25,380 nucleotides of DNA. Source: Clostridia bacterium. Its GTDB lineage: Bacteria > Bacillota > Clostridia > Christensenellales > Borkfalkiaceae. The stretch is taken from positions 1 through 25,380 of the forward strand of contig CAAGGZ010000041.1 of NCBI GenBank assembly GCA_900769545.1, written 5' to 3'. The number at the start of each line of letters is the position of its first letter. Position 1 is the stretch's first letter. Below are positions 18,053-25,063 of the stretch, one piece after another. The notes under the pieces were generated by a model. The model made no database searches. It saw only the letters and a program-made list of their open reading frames with translations, and was not told where the DNA came from. The translations under genes were made by a program, and so were the position numbers.

Positions 18053-19768
18053 ATGGCTATAATGATACCTAGCATACCTAACGACTTCTCTCCGGAAAGT
18101 CGTGAAGGCGAATTGTTTATAAGTTTACAAAAACTACCTGATGATTATTATGTTTTCCACTCGTTTAGGATTATAAACATAGTCGATAACGAATGGAAAG
18201 AAAACGAAATAGATTTTGTCGTTTTTAACAAGCAAAAAGGACTTCTTTGTATAGAAGCAAAAGCAGGGAAGGTTTCCTGTCAAAATGGCATATGGTATTA
18301 TGCTTCCGGTTTGGAGATGCGTGACCCGTTTCAACAAGCAAATTCAAACAAGTGGAAATTATTTAATCAGATTTATAATTTTTATCGCAATAATGAGGTG
18401 CTTAAAAAGTGTAAAGTTTTAAGTGCTGTATGGTTTCCATCTTTAGACAAAAACGGCTTGGAGCGAATGACTTTACCGCAACACGCGAATAAAGCCTTGG
18501 TTTTAACAGCAGAAGATATAGAAAATCCTTTACAAGCATTGGAAAGAATTTTTGATATTAAAACGACAATAAAAGAATACGGTGAGATAGTAGAAGTTTC
18601 TTCCGATTTGCCTAAAGACCAAGCCGATTCTTTACTTCAAAATATTTTATGTCCGTCTTTTAATATTTTACCTTCTAAAACTTTAGAAATAGATTACAAG
18701 AAAGAAAAATTTAACGCTTTAATAAAAGAGCAAAGCAATCTCTTAAACTATTTAGAAGACCAAAGAAGTGCTGTTATCAACGGTGCGGCGGGAACAGGAA
18801 AAACAATGATAGCTATTGAAAAAGCTCGTCGTCACTCTATTAAAGGAGAAAAAGTTCTTTTCTTATGCTTTAACGTAAAACTTAAGGAATATTTAGAATC
18901 TACATATGCTTATCCTAATGTTGAGTTTTACACAATCGATGGTTTTGCTAGTAAAATTTGTAAAACGTTTACATCTGATTATGATGCGGTAGAAACTGAA
19001 CTTTACGAGCTATTCGAAAACGATAAATTCCCTTATCAACACGTTATAATAGACGAAGGACAAGACTTTGGACAAGAGCGAATGCATAGCGATACTATTT
19101 TTGAGTTGTTAGAAGAAATAGTTTTATCTAAAGAAAATGGTTCTTTTTACGTGTTTTATGACAAATTACAACTTATACAAGGTTTTAGTGTTCCTAAATT
19201 TATTGAAAAGGCAGATTGTCGATTAACTTTGTATAAAAACTGTAGAAACACTAAAAAAATTGCAGAAACGTCATTTAAGCCTTTGAAGAAAGAACCTAAA
19301 CTTTTTGATTATGCGCTTGTAGGAGTTCTTCCCGAATTGTCTTTTATCGCGGAAGAAAATATTAAAGAAAAGATTGATTTTACAATAAAACAAACTTTAG
19401 CAAATGGGATTAGAGACATTCAAATTTTAAGTTGCGCCCCTAGTGGCGAGAGCTTGTTAGATTCTTATATTGAAGATGGTTTTTATATCTATAAAGGACA
19501 AAAAGTACCTTTTACTACTTGTAGAAAGTTCAAAGGTCTTGAAGCTGATAAAGTAATTTTGGTGGATATCAACAAAAACACTATTGTAGATGACAACAAA
19601 CTCTTTTATGTGGGTTCTTCGAGGGCAAGATTTGAGTTGAGCATTTTAGCTAATCTTACCGATGAAGATTGTGTTGAAGTGTTGCAAGCTTTTAATTCAA
19701 CCGTAAAAAAGAATAATCCGCAACTAACTCTTTCAAAAGTTTTAGGTTGTAAGATTATGCAGTATTAG
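18053..19768 (+). CDS. NERD-domain nuclease fused to UvrD-like superfamily 1 helicase
   Basis: A 571-aa two-domain protein. The N-terminal NERD domain (about 10-130) is a predicted endonuclease fold with SREGELFISL, NEIDFVVFNKQKGLLCIEAK (D54, E68, K70) and a C-terminal family tail. The helicase part has Walker A INGAAGTGKTMIA (about 243-252), Walker B VIIDEGQDF (about 332), motif IV NCRNTKKIAE (about 396), TTCRKFKGLEADKVILVD (about 488) and YVGSSRARFELSIL (about 519), typical of short UvrD/Rep-like helicases. It therefore probably cuts and translocates DNA, or did so ancestrally. It starts 2 bp after the DUF1998 helicase and is followed 49 bp later by a PD-(D/E)XK nuclease. All motif residues look intact. 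Confidence 0.92.
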   Translation: MAIMIPSIPNDFSPESREGELFISLQKLPDDYYVFHSFRIINIVDNEWKENEIDFVVFNKQKGLLCIEAKAGKVSCQNGIWYYASGLEMRDPFQQANSNKWKLFNQIYNFYRNNEVLKKCKVLSAVWFPSLDKNGLERMTLPQHANKALVLTAEDIENPLQALERIFDIKTTIKEYGEIVEVSSDLPKDQADSLLQNILCPSFNILPSKTLEIDYKKEKFNALIKEQSNLLNYLEDQRSAVINGAAGTGKTMIAIEKARRHSIKGEKVLFLCFNVKLKEYLESTYAYPNVEFYTIDGFASKICKTFTSDYDAVETELYELFENDKFPYQHVIIDEGQDFGQERMHSDTIFELLEEIVLSKENGSFYVFYDKLQLIQGFSVPKFIEKADCRLTLYKNCRNTKKIAETSFKPLKKEPKLFDYALVGVLPELSFIAEENIKEKIDFTIKQTLANGIRDIQILSCAPSGESLLDSYIEDGFYIYKGQKVPFTTCRKFKGLEADKVILVDINKNTIVDDNKLFYVGSSRARFELSILANLTDEDCVEVLQAFNSTVKKNNPQLTLSKVLGCKIMQY

Positions 19769-19817
19769 TAAAGAGCAAATAACTTAAAAACTTACTCAAA
19801 AGGGGAAAGTTAATTTT

Positions 19818-21308
19818 ATGGGGCGAAGATATAGCATTAACACAGTCATTAAAATATTAAAAGAATATACTTTTATAGAAAAAATGAATTTTTGTCAAAA
19901 GAATGCTACAAGTATTATGTCTTCTTGGAAATTAGAATTTGTCGAGAAGTCAAATGTGGTGTTCCCTTGGGAATTAGAAATTTTTGTGGAATTATCGTTA
20001 TTTGCCGAAGCTCCACAAGCCATAAAAAGTGTACAAGCGGATAATGGGGCTGAGTTTATAAAAATTATAAACACTATTAGGAATTATAATCATCCTTCAT
20101 TAAAAAAGAAAGAAAATATTGATTTTGTAAACTCATTGATTATGGTAATGGGTTTGCAACAATTTAAGGCACAAGAGAATATTTTAGAAAGACTTTATCG
20201 ATATAGTTATTTTTGGGGTTTTTACAATGATAAAATCAATATGCCACAAACCTTTCTGGATAATTTTAATGGAATAAAATATTCTGAATTTAGAGAGCTG
20301 GCTGTTCTTATTTATTTTTATGCAAGTCTTAAGAGCTCTACAGCAGATATAATTAGGTATTTTGTATTAAAATCGAAGCCGATAGTGGATTATCTAAAAA
20401 TAAGTCGCTCGGATTATAAAATAAAGCAAAGGGATAAAATTGATGATAACTATGAAAATGTAATTTATGGTTTTAATTACTTACATCCATTTCCATTCAT
20501 AGAATTTCAAGATGTTTATTTTTTACCGCTACCATATTTAATTGTGGATGCAGTTACGGATTCGCTTCTTACAAGGGTTACTTATAATAATGATTCTCTT
20601 CGTGAAAAAATTGGGAAAGAAGTGGCTCAATCATATATAGAAAGTATTTTTAGGGAGACATCTAGATATGAAGAAGTTTTGCCTGAAATAGAATATTATG
20701 TTGGTAAAAATAAGTTTGATACGCCAGATGTGTTGATTAAAAAAGATAATAATTTTTGTCTTATAGATACTAAATTGTCGACACCCAAATTGGATATTAG
20801 AAACTTTAATAAGCAGTCAATTGAAAAAACTATTTCACAGTATGCGAAATATACAATCCAAGTTTACAAAAGAGTAAAAGATTTTTGTGACGGATTGGTT
20901 TATCCTTTTTTAAAAAAGATAGAGATAGATTTAAATAATGTGTTTGGAATAGTTGCACTATTAGAAGATTCGTTTATCATGCGTCAGCAAATTTACGATA
21001 AGGTATTTAGGGAATTAAAAATAGATGAAAATTCTGAAGAAGCTAATTATATTAAAGCGCATATTAAAATAACAAGTTTCCGGGATTTGGAGTTGTTTGC
21101 GTTTCGTTCTTTTGATATTTTTGTAGCTTTAAAAGCAAAAGCTTTGAATTCAAGGGATTGGAATGATTTAGGTTTATACAATGCTCAATTATATACTAAT
21201 GCTGAGATTAAAAGACTTCCTTCGCTAGATGCTTTTATAAAGTTAAACCAAAGCGCTATCATGGATTCTATTAATGAACTTGTGGACAATGGGATTATTC
21301 AACGATAA
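19818..21308 (+). CDS. Putative PD-(D/E)XK nuclease, last gene of the defence operon
   Basis: A 496-aa protein whose overall family I do not recognise. Around residues 303-319 it has a textbook restriction-endonuclease-like core: TPDVLIKKDNNFCLIDTK, with P303-D304 and, after 12 residues, D317-x-K319, preceded by a helix carrying E (EVLPEIEYYVG). The N-terminal 280 residues are mostly helical with aromatic runs (YRYSYFWGFYND, ELAVLIYFYAS) but no clear transmembrane segment. It lies 49 bp after the NERD helicase behind an AGGGG site and shares its low-GC codon use. The operon seems to end here; I see no strong hairpin in the following bases. The nuclease call depends on one motif read by eye. 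Confidence 0.75.
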   Translation: MGRRYSINTVIKILKEYTFIEKMNFCQKNATSIMSSWKLEFVEKSNVVFPWELEIFVELSLFAEAPQAIKSVQADNGAEFIKIINTIRNYNHPSLKKKENIDFVNSLIMVMGLQQFKAQENILERLYRYSYFWGFYNDKINMPQTFLDNFNGIKYSEFRELAVLIYFYASLKSSTADIIRYFVLKSKPIVDYLKISRSDYKIKQRDKIDDNYENVIYGFNYLHPFPFIEFQDVYFLPLPYLIVDAVTDSLLTRVTYNNDSLREKIGKEVAQSYIESIFRETSRYEEVLPEIEYYVGKNKFDTPDVLIKKDNNFCLIDTKLSTPKLDIRNFNKQSIEKTISQYAKYTIQVYKRVKDFCDGLVYPFLKKIEIDLNNVFGIVALLEDSFIMRQQIYDKVFRELKIDENSEEANYIKAHIKITSFRDLELFAFRSFDIFVALKAKALNSRDWNDLGLYNAQLYTNAEIKRLPSLDAFIKLNQSAIMDSINELVDNGIIQR

Positions 21309-21313
21309 AAATT

Positions 21314-21346
21314 GGTATAAAATCGGTATAAAATCGGTATAAATTT
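21314..21346 (+). repeat. Three 11-bp iterons at the right end of the island
   Basis: GGTATAAAATC occurs twice in tandem (21314-21324, 21325-21335) and is followed by GGTATAAATTT (21336-21346). GGTATAAATTT is also at 8501-8511 near the left end in the same orientation. Period 11 puts the copies on one DNA face, as for protein-binding iterons. They could bind a recombinase or excisionase, or be leftover promoter -10 elements. Confidence 0.7.
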
Positions 21347-21347
21347 A

Positions 21348-21373
21348 TTTTAAAAGTTACTTAACAATACGAA
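21348..21373 (+). repeat. Right subterminal inverted repeat of the island
   Basis: TTTTAAAAGTTACTTAACAA followed by TACGAA matches the reverse complement of 8516-8544 at 22 of 25 positions. A partial direct copy follows (GAAAGTTACGCAAG then TATTTAACG, 21371-21393), as often found where several arm sites are arrayed. Confidence 0.6.
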
Positions 21374-21487
21374 AGTTACGCAAGATATTTAACGTTTTTA
21401 ATATAAAAAATCTCGCATTTTTAATAAAAGCGCACCGAACTTAACGAAAATGAACGTTTTTTACAAGACTTTCACAATGGATTTGCA

Positions 21488-21531
21488 CTCCTAAGGGACA
21501 ATTATGAGTTCGATTCTCGTCGGGAGTACCA
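21488..21531 (+). pseudogene. Split host tRNA-Arg(CCU), 3' half, with attR core
   Basis: The attR core CTCCTAAGGG (21488-21497) is followed by AC to complete the anticodon stem strand GGGAC, a 4-nt variable loop, the T-arm ATGAG-TTCGATT-CTCGT (21504-21520), the acceptor strand CGGGAGT (21521-21527), A73 and CCA (21529-21531). Upstream of the core there is no D-arm. These bases pair with the 5' half at 8377-8407, not with local sequence. The native terminator follows directly. Confidence 0.85.
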
Positions 21532-21533
21532 TT

Positions 21534-21566
21534 AAAGCCACAAATTTTTTGTGGCTTTATTTTTAT
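21534..21566 (+). terminator. Native terminator of the host tRNA-Arg gene
   Basis: AAAGCCACA (21534-21542) pairs with TGTGGCTTT (21550-21558) across a short A/T loop and is followed by ATTTTTA. It lies 3 nt after the CCA of the 3' tRNA half and was presumably the terminator of the intact gene before insertion. Confidence 0.85.
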
Positions 21567-21661
21567 AGTAAAAGTTTGACGTTAAATTATATGGCTATCT
21601 CCTGTCTATCTCCCAAGCGAAAGAGGCGTCGCTCAATAAAAAATAAAAAATTTTTTTAATC

Positions 21662-21695
21662 TTGACAAAAGTTGTCATATTTAATATGTTAAAAT
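21662..21695 (+). promoter_or_regulatory. Promoter with palindromic operator upstream of the SWIM gene
   Basis: TTGACA (21662-21667) overlaps the palindrome TGACAA-AAG-TTGTCA (21663-21677). TAAAAT lies at 21690-21695, or TATGTT at 21685-21690 if 17-bp spacing is required. AAGTTGTCATATTTA is identical to the region before the 909-aa gene (10086-10100), and the palindrome-to-minus-10 distance is the same. Confidence 0.6.
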
Positions 21696-21727
21696 GTTTT
21701 TACAAAATTAATTTAAGGAGAAAAATC

Positions 21728-22495
21728 ATGTTAAATAAGGCGATTAAAGAGATGGAAGAAAGGGGAGATGAAAACCGTATTCCGAAGAACTTGGTTAAGG
21801 TAAAGTTTGAGAATGGTTTAACGCTTGCCTATTTTAGCGACCTGCCGGAAATAAAAGCAGGAGACGTAGTTACCGTTGACGGGAAAATGGAAGATGAAAT
21901 TGCGGTTGTCGTGAAGGTGTTGTCGTCTTTCAAAAAGCCCAAGTTTGATATGAAATGGATAGTTTCTAAAATTGATAACGATATTACGGGCAACTATTTC
22001 AAAATTGAAGACGACGTGGCGTCGATAGAGCTCAATTTAACCGTTGATAAATTTATGAATATTTACGCAGGCGTTAAATATAAAGAGAATATAGCCGTTG
22101 GGGACGAGGATATAGAGCTTGAGCTTAACGAGCTGGAAGAGAGCGAACTGTTTGAAGAAGAAATCAAACATCGCGGTCGGTCGCTTTATAAGAGCAATGC
22201 GGTACAGTTCATATGGTTTAAAGACGGGGAAGGCAAAGCGGTAGTCCGTAGCGCTAACGGTTGCGATTGGTATGAAATCGATTTCCGATACAAGAACGGC
22301 AAGATAACGTATATCGCTTGTGATTGCCCTTATTTTGGCGAGTGTAAGCACTTATACGCGTTCTTGTTAAAGTTTAAAAATTTCAGAAAGAAGTTGTTTG
22401 ATAAGTGCCAAAGCGATAATTTCGTGATGTGTAGAAAGGAATGTTTTAATTATATAATGCTTTACGGAAAGGGTAGAGTGGCGATTGAATTATAA
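21728..22495 (+). CDS. SWIM zinc-finger domain protein
   Basis: A 255-aa protein of unknown role with a C-terminal SWIM motif, ACDCPYFGECKHLYAFLL: C198, C200, C206 and H208 fit CxCx5CxH. SWIM fingers bind zinc and mediate DNA or protein contacts. The rest is not a family I can name; ADDITIONAL features are a highly acidic middle (DEDIELELNELEESELFEEE) and segments like KVKFENGLTLAYF and AGDVVTVDGKMEDEIAVVVKV that resemble a beta-rich domain. I start it at the ATG at 21728 behind AAGGAG; a longer frame to 21662 would run through the promoter. Its codon use is closer to the flanking chromosome than to the island, so it is probably the host gene next to the attachment site. Confidence 0.8.
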   Translation: MLNKAIKEMEERGDENRIPKNLVKVKFENGLTLAYFSDLPEIKAGDVVTVDGKMEDEIAVVVKVLSSFKKPKFDMKWIVSKIDNDITGNYFKIEDDVASIELNLTVDKFMNIYAGVKYKENIAVGDEDIELELNELEESELFEEEIKHRGRSLYKSNAVQFIWFKDGEGKAVVRSANGCDWYEIDFRYKNGKITYIACDCPYFGECKHLYAFLLKFKNFRKKLFDKCQSDNFVMCRKECFNYIMLYGKGRVAIEL

Positions 22496-22510
22496 ACGTA
22501 AAAACATAAA

Positions 22511-22589
22511 AAAAGACTACCGAAATGATATGTGCACCAAAAGTTTGTTTAAACTTTAGAGTGCAGTTGAAAATTTTCGGTAGTCTTTT
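22511..22589. terminator. Long nested hairpin between convergent genes
   Basis: AAAAGACTACCGAAA (22511-22525) pairs with 22575-22589. Inside it TGCAC (22533-22537) pairs with GTGCA (22561-22565), and AAAGTTT (22540-22546) with AAACTTT (22551-22557) around GTTT. A/T runs on both sides let it end transcription from both convergent genes. The nested build is longer than an ordinary terminator. Confidence 0.75.
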
Positions 22590-22660
22590 ACTTTAAAATT
22601 TTACTTTAAAAATATAGATAAGAAAGGGGATTTTTTAGGTAGGATAACAAATATTAAAAT

Positions 22661-23410
22661 TTACCTGTTTTCAAAGACAAGGCGAATACCCATATCTTTA
22701 ATGAGTTTGCACGCCGTTTGCACGCGGCTTGCTTTATATTCGTGAACGTTATGGTTGTCGAACCCAACTGAAAGCCGAACGCCCGATTTCTTAACGAGTT
22801 CCTGTTGCTTTTTATTTTTAAAAAATTCGGTTACGTAAGCGTGAGTTTTGAATTCGTGCGAGCTATCGAAGTTGACGTTCAATTCCCAAAAAATACCTTG
22901 CTCCGCCATCTTCTTAAAATAACGGTAGGGGTCTTGGTCCTGATTTTGAATAAAGGCGAATAGGTCTGTGTGCGCAACGCCCGTAGGACAACCGCAACGC
23001 TTGGCAAAGGAAAAAATATCTCCTTTTGCGATGGAAGTTTGCGGTTTATCCAGCCCTTCCACCAAACAGTAATCAAAGAAAGAAACGTCGGCGGTTGTAG
23101 GGAGCGCGTAATTGTCTTTGCCCACGCAAGTGGCGATTTCGATACCGCATAAGAGCTTGATTTTTTTTGCGTATTTGTCTTTAAATAAACAAATATGATC
23201 AAAATAGCGCAACAAAGTTTGACCGTAATCGGTGTCCAAACGAGTGCCTTGGTTGTAACAAGCCTGTTTGCGCGCCAAACCAACGCCGTGATTATGGTCG
23301 GAAATCCCGAGCATAGTAACGCCGTTTCCAATCGCCGTTTCGATAACCTTTTCGGGGGAATCGTTGCAATCAAACGAATAATAGGTATGCGCGTGTAAGT
23401 CTTGAATCAT
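22661..23410 (-). CDS. PHP-domain phosphoesterase (histidinol-phosphatase-like)
   Basis: A 249-aa PHP superfamily metal-dependent phosphoesterase. The four family motifs are visible: IQDLHAHTYYSFDC (D4, H6, H8), LGISDHNHG, LLCGIEIATC and GVAHTDLF, plus SVGFDNHNVHEYK near the C-terminus. These supply the usual three-metal site. The length suits a stand-alone PHP enzyme such as histidinol phosphatase or a nucleotide/sugar phosphatase, but no his genes are nearby, so the substrate is open. The start follows a GCGAGG site. The gene runs away from the rhamnose operon (divergent) and toward the SWIM gene (convergent, separated by the nested hairpin). Confidence 0.88.
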   Translation of the reverse strand: MIQDLHAHTYYSFDCNDSPEKVIETAIGNGVTMLGISDHNHGVGLARKQACYNQGTRLDTDYGQTLLRYFDHICLFKDKYAKKIKLLCGIEIATCVGKDNYALPTTADVSFFDYCLVEGLDKPQTSIAKGDIFSFAKRCGCPTGVAHTDLFAFIQNQDQDPYRYFKKMAEQGIFWELNVNFDSSHEFKTHAYVTEFFKNKKQQELVKKSGVRLSVGFDNHNVHEYKASRVQTACKLIKDMGIRLVFENR

Positions 23411-23530
23411 AAAAAGCCTCGCTCAAACTCGTTGCCTGTTTCCATTATAATATATTTTCACAAAGAAAACAAGCGGATAACCGCCCGAAAACGGTAAAAT
23501 TTAAATAAGTGAAAATATTTTTTTAATCAA

Positions 23531-23632
23531 GTTTGTTCATTTTTGTTCATTTTTGCTCAACTTTTGTCGTAAAAAAATTTTTTTGTCAATTTTTTGAATA
23601 TATATGACAAAAGAAAAAATATATGATATAAT
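23531..23632 (+). promoter_or_regulatory. Promoter and 10-bp repeated regulator sites upstream of rhaB
   Basis: GTTTGTTCAT, TTTTGTTCAT and TTTTGCTCAA (23531-23560), with a weaker CTTTTGTCGT, repeat with a period of exactly 10 bp, one helix turn. Downstream ATGACA (23604-23609) and TATAAT (23627-23632) with 17-bp spacing form the promoter, about 28 bp before the start codon. The repeats lie roughly 45 bp above the -35, a position suited to an activator, possibly AraC-type and rhamnose-responsive. Confidence 0.6.
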
Positions 23633-23659
23633 AATGAAAACAGTATAATCAGGTGGATT

Positions 23660-25051
23660 ATGGTTGAATATTTTTTAGCGATTGACATAGGCGCGTCGTC
23701 GGGTAGACATATCGTTGCGCATTTAGAGAACGGTAAAATGATAACGGAAGAAATTTACCGTTTTGAAAACGGTCCGAAAGAGAAAGTGGGGAAGGACGGC
23801 AAAACGCATTTGACGTGGCCTGCGGAGCGTTTGTTTGAAGAAATTTTAAACGGATTGAAGCGCGCGAAAGAGCTCGGTAAGGTGCCCGTTTCGGTAGGGA
23901 TAGACACGTGGGCGGTCGATTATGCGTTATTGGACGAAAACGACCGAGCAATCGGCGGCGTTTATTGCTATCGCGATTCAAGAACGGAAGCTACGATTCC
24001 GCAAGTGCACGATAAAATTCCCTTTGCGAGCTTATATGAAAAAACGGGAATTCAATTTGCTTCGTTCAACACCGTTTATCAACTTTTAGACGATAAGGAA
24101 AGCGGAAGAATGGAAAAGGCGAAAAGTATGTTAATGCTTCCTGATTATTTCCATTTCCGTTTGACGGGCGTGAAAAAGCAGGAATATACGAACGCTACGA
24201 CGACGGGGCTCGTCAATGCCGTAACCCATCAATGGGACGAAGAGCTTATTGAAAAGTTAGGGTTTAAAAAGGAATTGTTTGGTGAGCTTGCGCAACCGGG
24301 TACGGTGGTTGGAGAATTTTCCGACGAAGTTGCGAAAATCGTAGGCTATAAGGCAACGGTTGTTTTGCCTGCGACGCACGACACGGCGAGCGCGGTGCTA
24401 GCGGCTCCGCTCTCTGGACAAACCCCGTATATATCAAGCGGCACGTGGTCGCTTTTGGGCGTGGAACAAAACTACGCGCACACGACGTCTGCGGCGAGAG
24501 AAACCGGATATTCCAACGAAGGTAGCGTAAACTTTTCCTTCCGTTTTCAAATCAACATTATGGGGCTTTGGATGATACAACAAGTCCGCCACGAGCTTGA
24601 AGATAAATATAGTTTTGCAGAGCTTGTCAATATGGCGAAAGAAAACCCCGTAGATTACCATTTAAACGTCAACGACCAACGCTTTTTAGCACCGAAAAAT
24701 ATGACGGCGGAAATTCACGCGGCGATAGGAAAAAGCTTGACGGTTGGAGAAACGGCGTACGTTATCTATAACAACCTTGCCAAATACTACGCGCTTTCGT
24801 TAAAAGATTTGGAGAACGTAACGGGAGAAAGCTATCAAACGCTCAACATAATCGGCGGCGGCAGTAAAAATCAATTCCTGAACGAATTGACGGCGAAATA
24901 TACGGGCAAGAAAGTAATCACGGGTCCTGCGGAAGGCACGGCAATCGGCAATTTGATGATGCAAATGGTAGGGCTTGGCAAGATTGAGAACGTACAAGCA
25001 GGCAGAGAAATGATAAAAAAATCATTTGATATAAACGAAGTAATTTTATAA
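23660..25051 (+). CDS. rhaB: Rhamnulokinase
   Basis: A 463-aa FGGY-family sugar kinase that phosphorylates L-rhamnulose to rhamnulose 1-phosphate in rhamnose breakdown. Motifs: N-terminal phosphate loop AIDIGASSGRHIVAH, GIDTWAVDYALLD, YCYRDSRT, catalytic-base region PATHDTASAVLAAP, ISSGTWSLLGVE, and the ATP-binding IIGGGSKNQFLNELTA with GPAEGTAIGNL. Length is normal for RhaB. Rhamnulokinase rather than another FGGY kinase is supported by GASSGRH and by the next gene, L-rhamnose isomerase, 12 bp downstream. The start at 23660 has an AGGTGG site and a clear promoter with repeated operator-like sites. Confidence 0.95.
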   Translation: MVEYFLAIDIGASSGRHIVAHLENGKMITEEIYRFENGPKEKVGKDGKTHLTWPAERLFEEILNGLKRAKELGKVPVSVGIDTWAVDYALLDENDRAIGGVYCYRDSRTEATIPQVHDKIPFASLYEKTGIQFASFNTVYQLLDDKESGRMEKAKSMLMLPDYFHFRLTGVKKQEYTNATTTGLVNAVTHQWDEELIEKLGFKKELFGELAQPGTVVGEFSDEVAKIVGYKATVVLPATHDTASAVLAAPLSGQTPYISSGTWSLLGVEQNYAHTTSAARETGYSNEGSVNFSFRFQINIMGLWMIQQVRHELEDKYSFAELVNMAKENPVDYHLNVNDQRFLAPKNMTAEIHAAIGKSLTVGETAYVIYNNLAKYYALSLKDLENVTGESYQTLNIIGGGSKNQFLNELTAKYTGKKVITGPAEGTAIGNLMMQMVGLGKIENVQAGREMIKKSFDINEVIL

Positions 25052-25063
25052 GGAGAGAAAATT

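Larger units (their letters stand above)
8408..21487. mobile_element. Integrase-less genomic island inserted in the anticodon loop of tRNA-Arg(CCU)
   Basis: The 10-bp direct repeat CTCCTAAGGG at 8408-8417 and 21488-21497 bounds 13,080 bp. Removing one repeat and everything between regenerates a full tRNA-Arg(CCU). The interior is visibly richer in A/T than both flanks and uses AAA/TTA/ATT-type codons, while flanking genes favour GCG/CGC/GAC. It carries an intact substitute tRNA-Arg, a DUF3990/XRE pair and a four-gene helicase/nuclease operon. Subterminal sequences are related in inverted orientation (8516-8544 and 21348-21373). No tyrosine or serine recombinase, relaxase, replication or phage structural gene is present, so movement would need a recombinase supplied in trans or a past loss of int. 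Confidence 0.85.

Noticed and set aside
10144..21308. Naming the operon as DISARM, Druantia, Dpd or BREX
   Set aside because: Only the DUF1998/DEAH helicase is shared in character; the diagnostic partners of those systems were not seen.
8408..21497. Hidden integrase, transposase or phage genes within the island
   Set aside because: All long frames are accounted for; no R-H-R-Y, serine-recombinase or DDE motifs were found, and noncoding gaps are too short.
21474..21531. A complete but degenerate tRNA using ACTTTCA (21474-21480) as its 5' acceptor strand
   Set aside because: It would lack a D-arm and have a mispaired anticodon stem. The distant 5' half at 8377 pairs far better.
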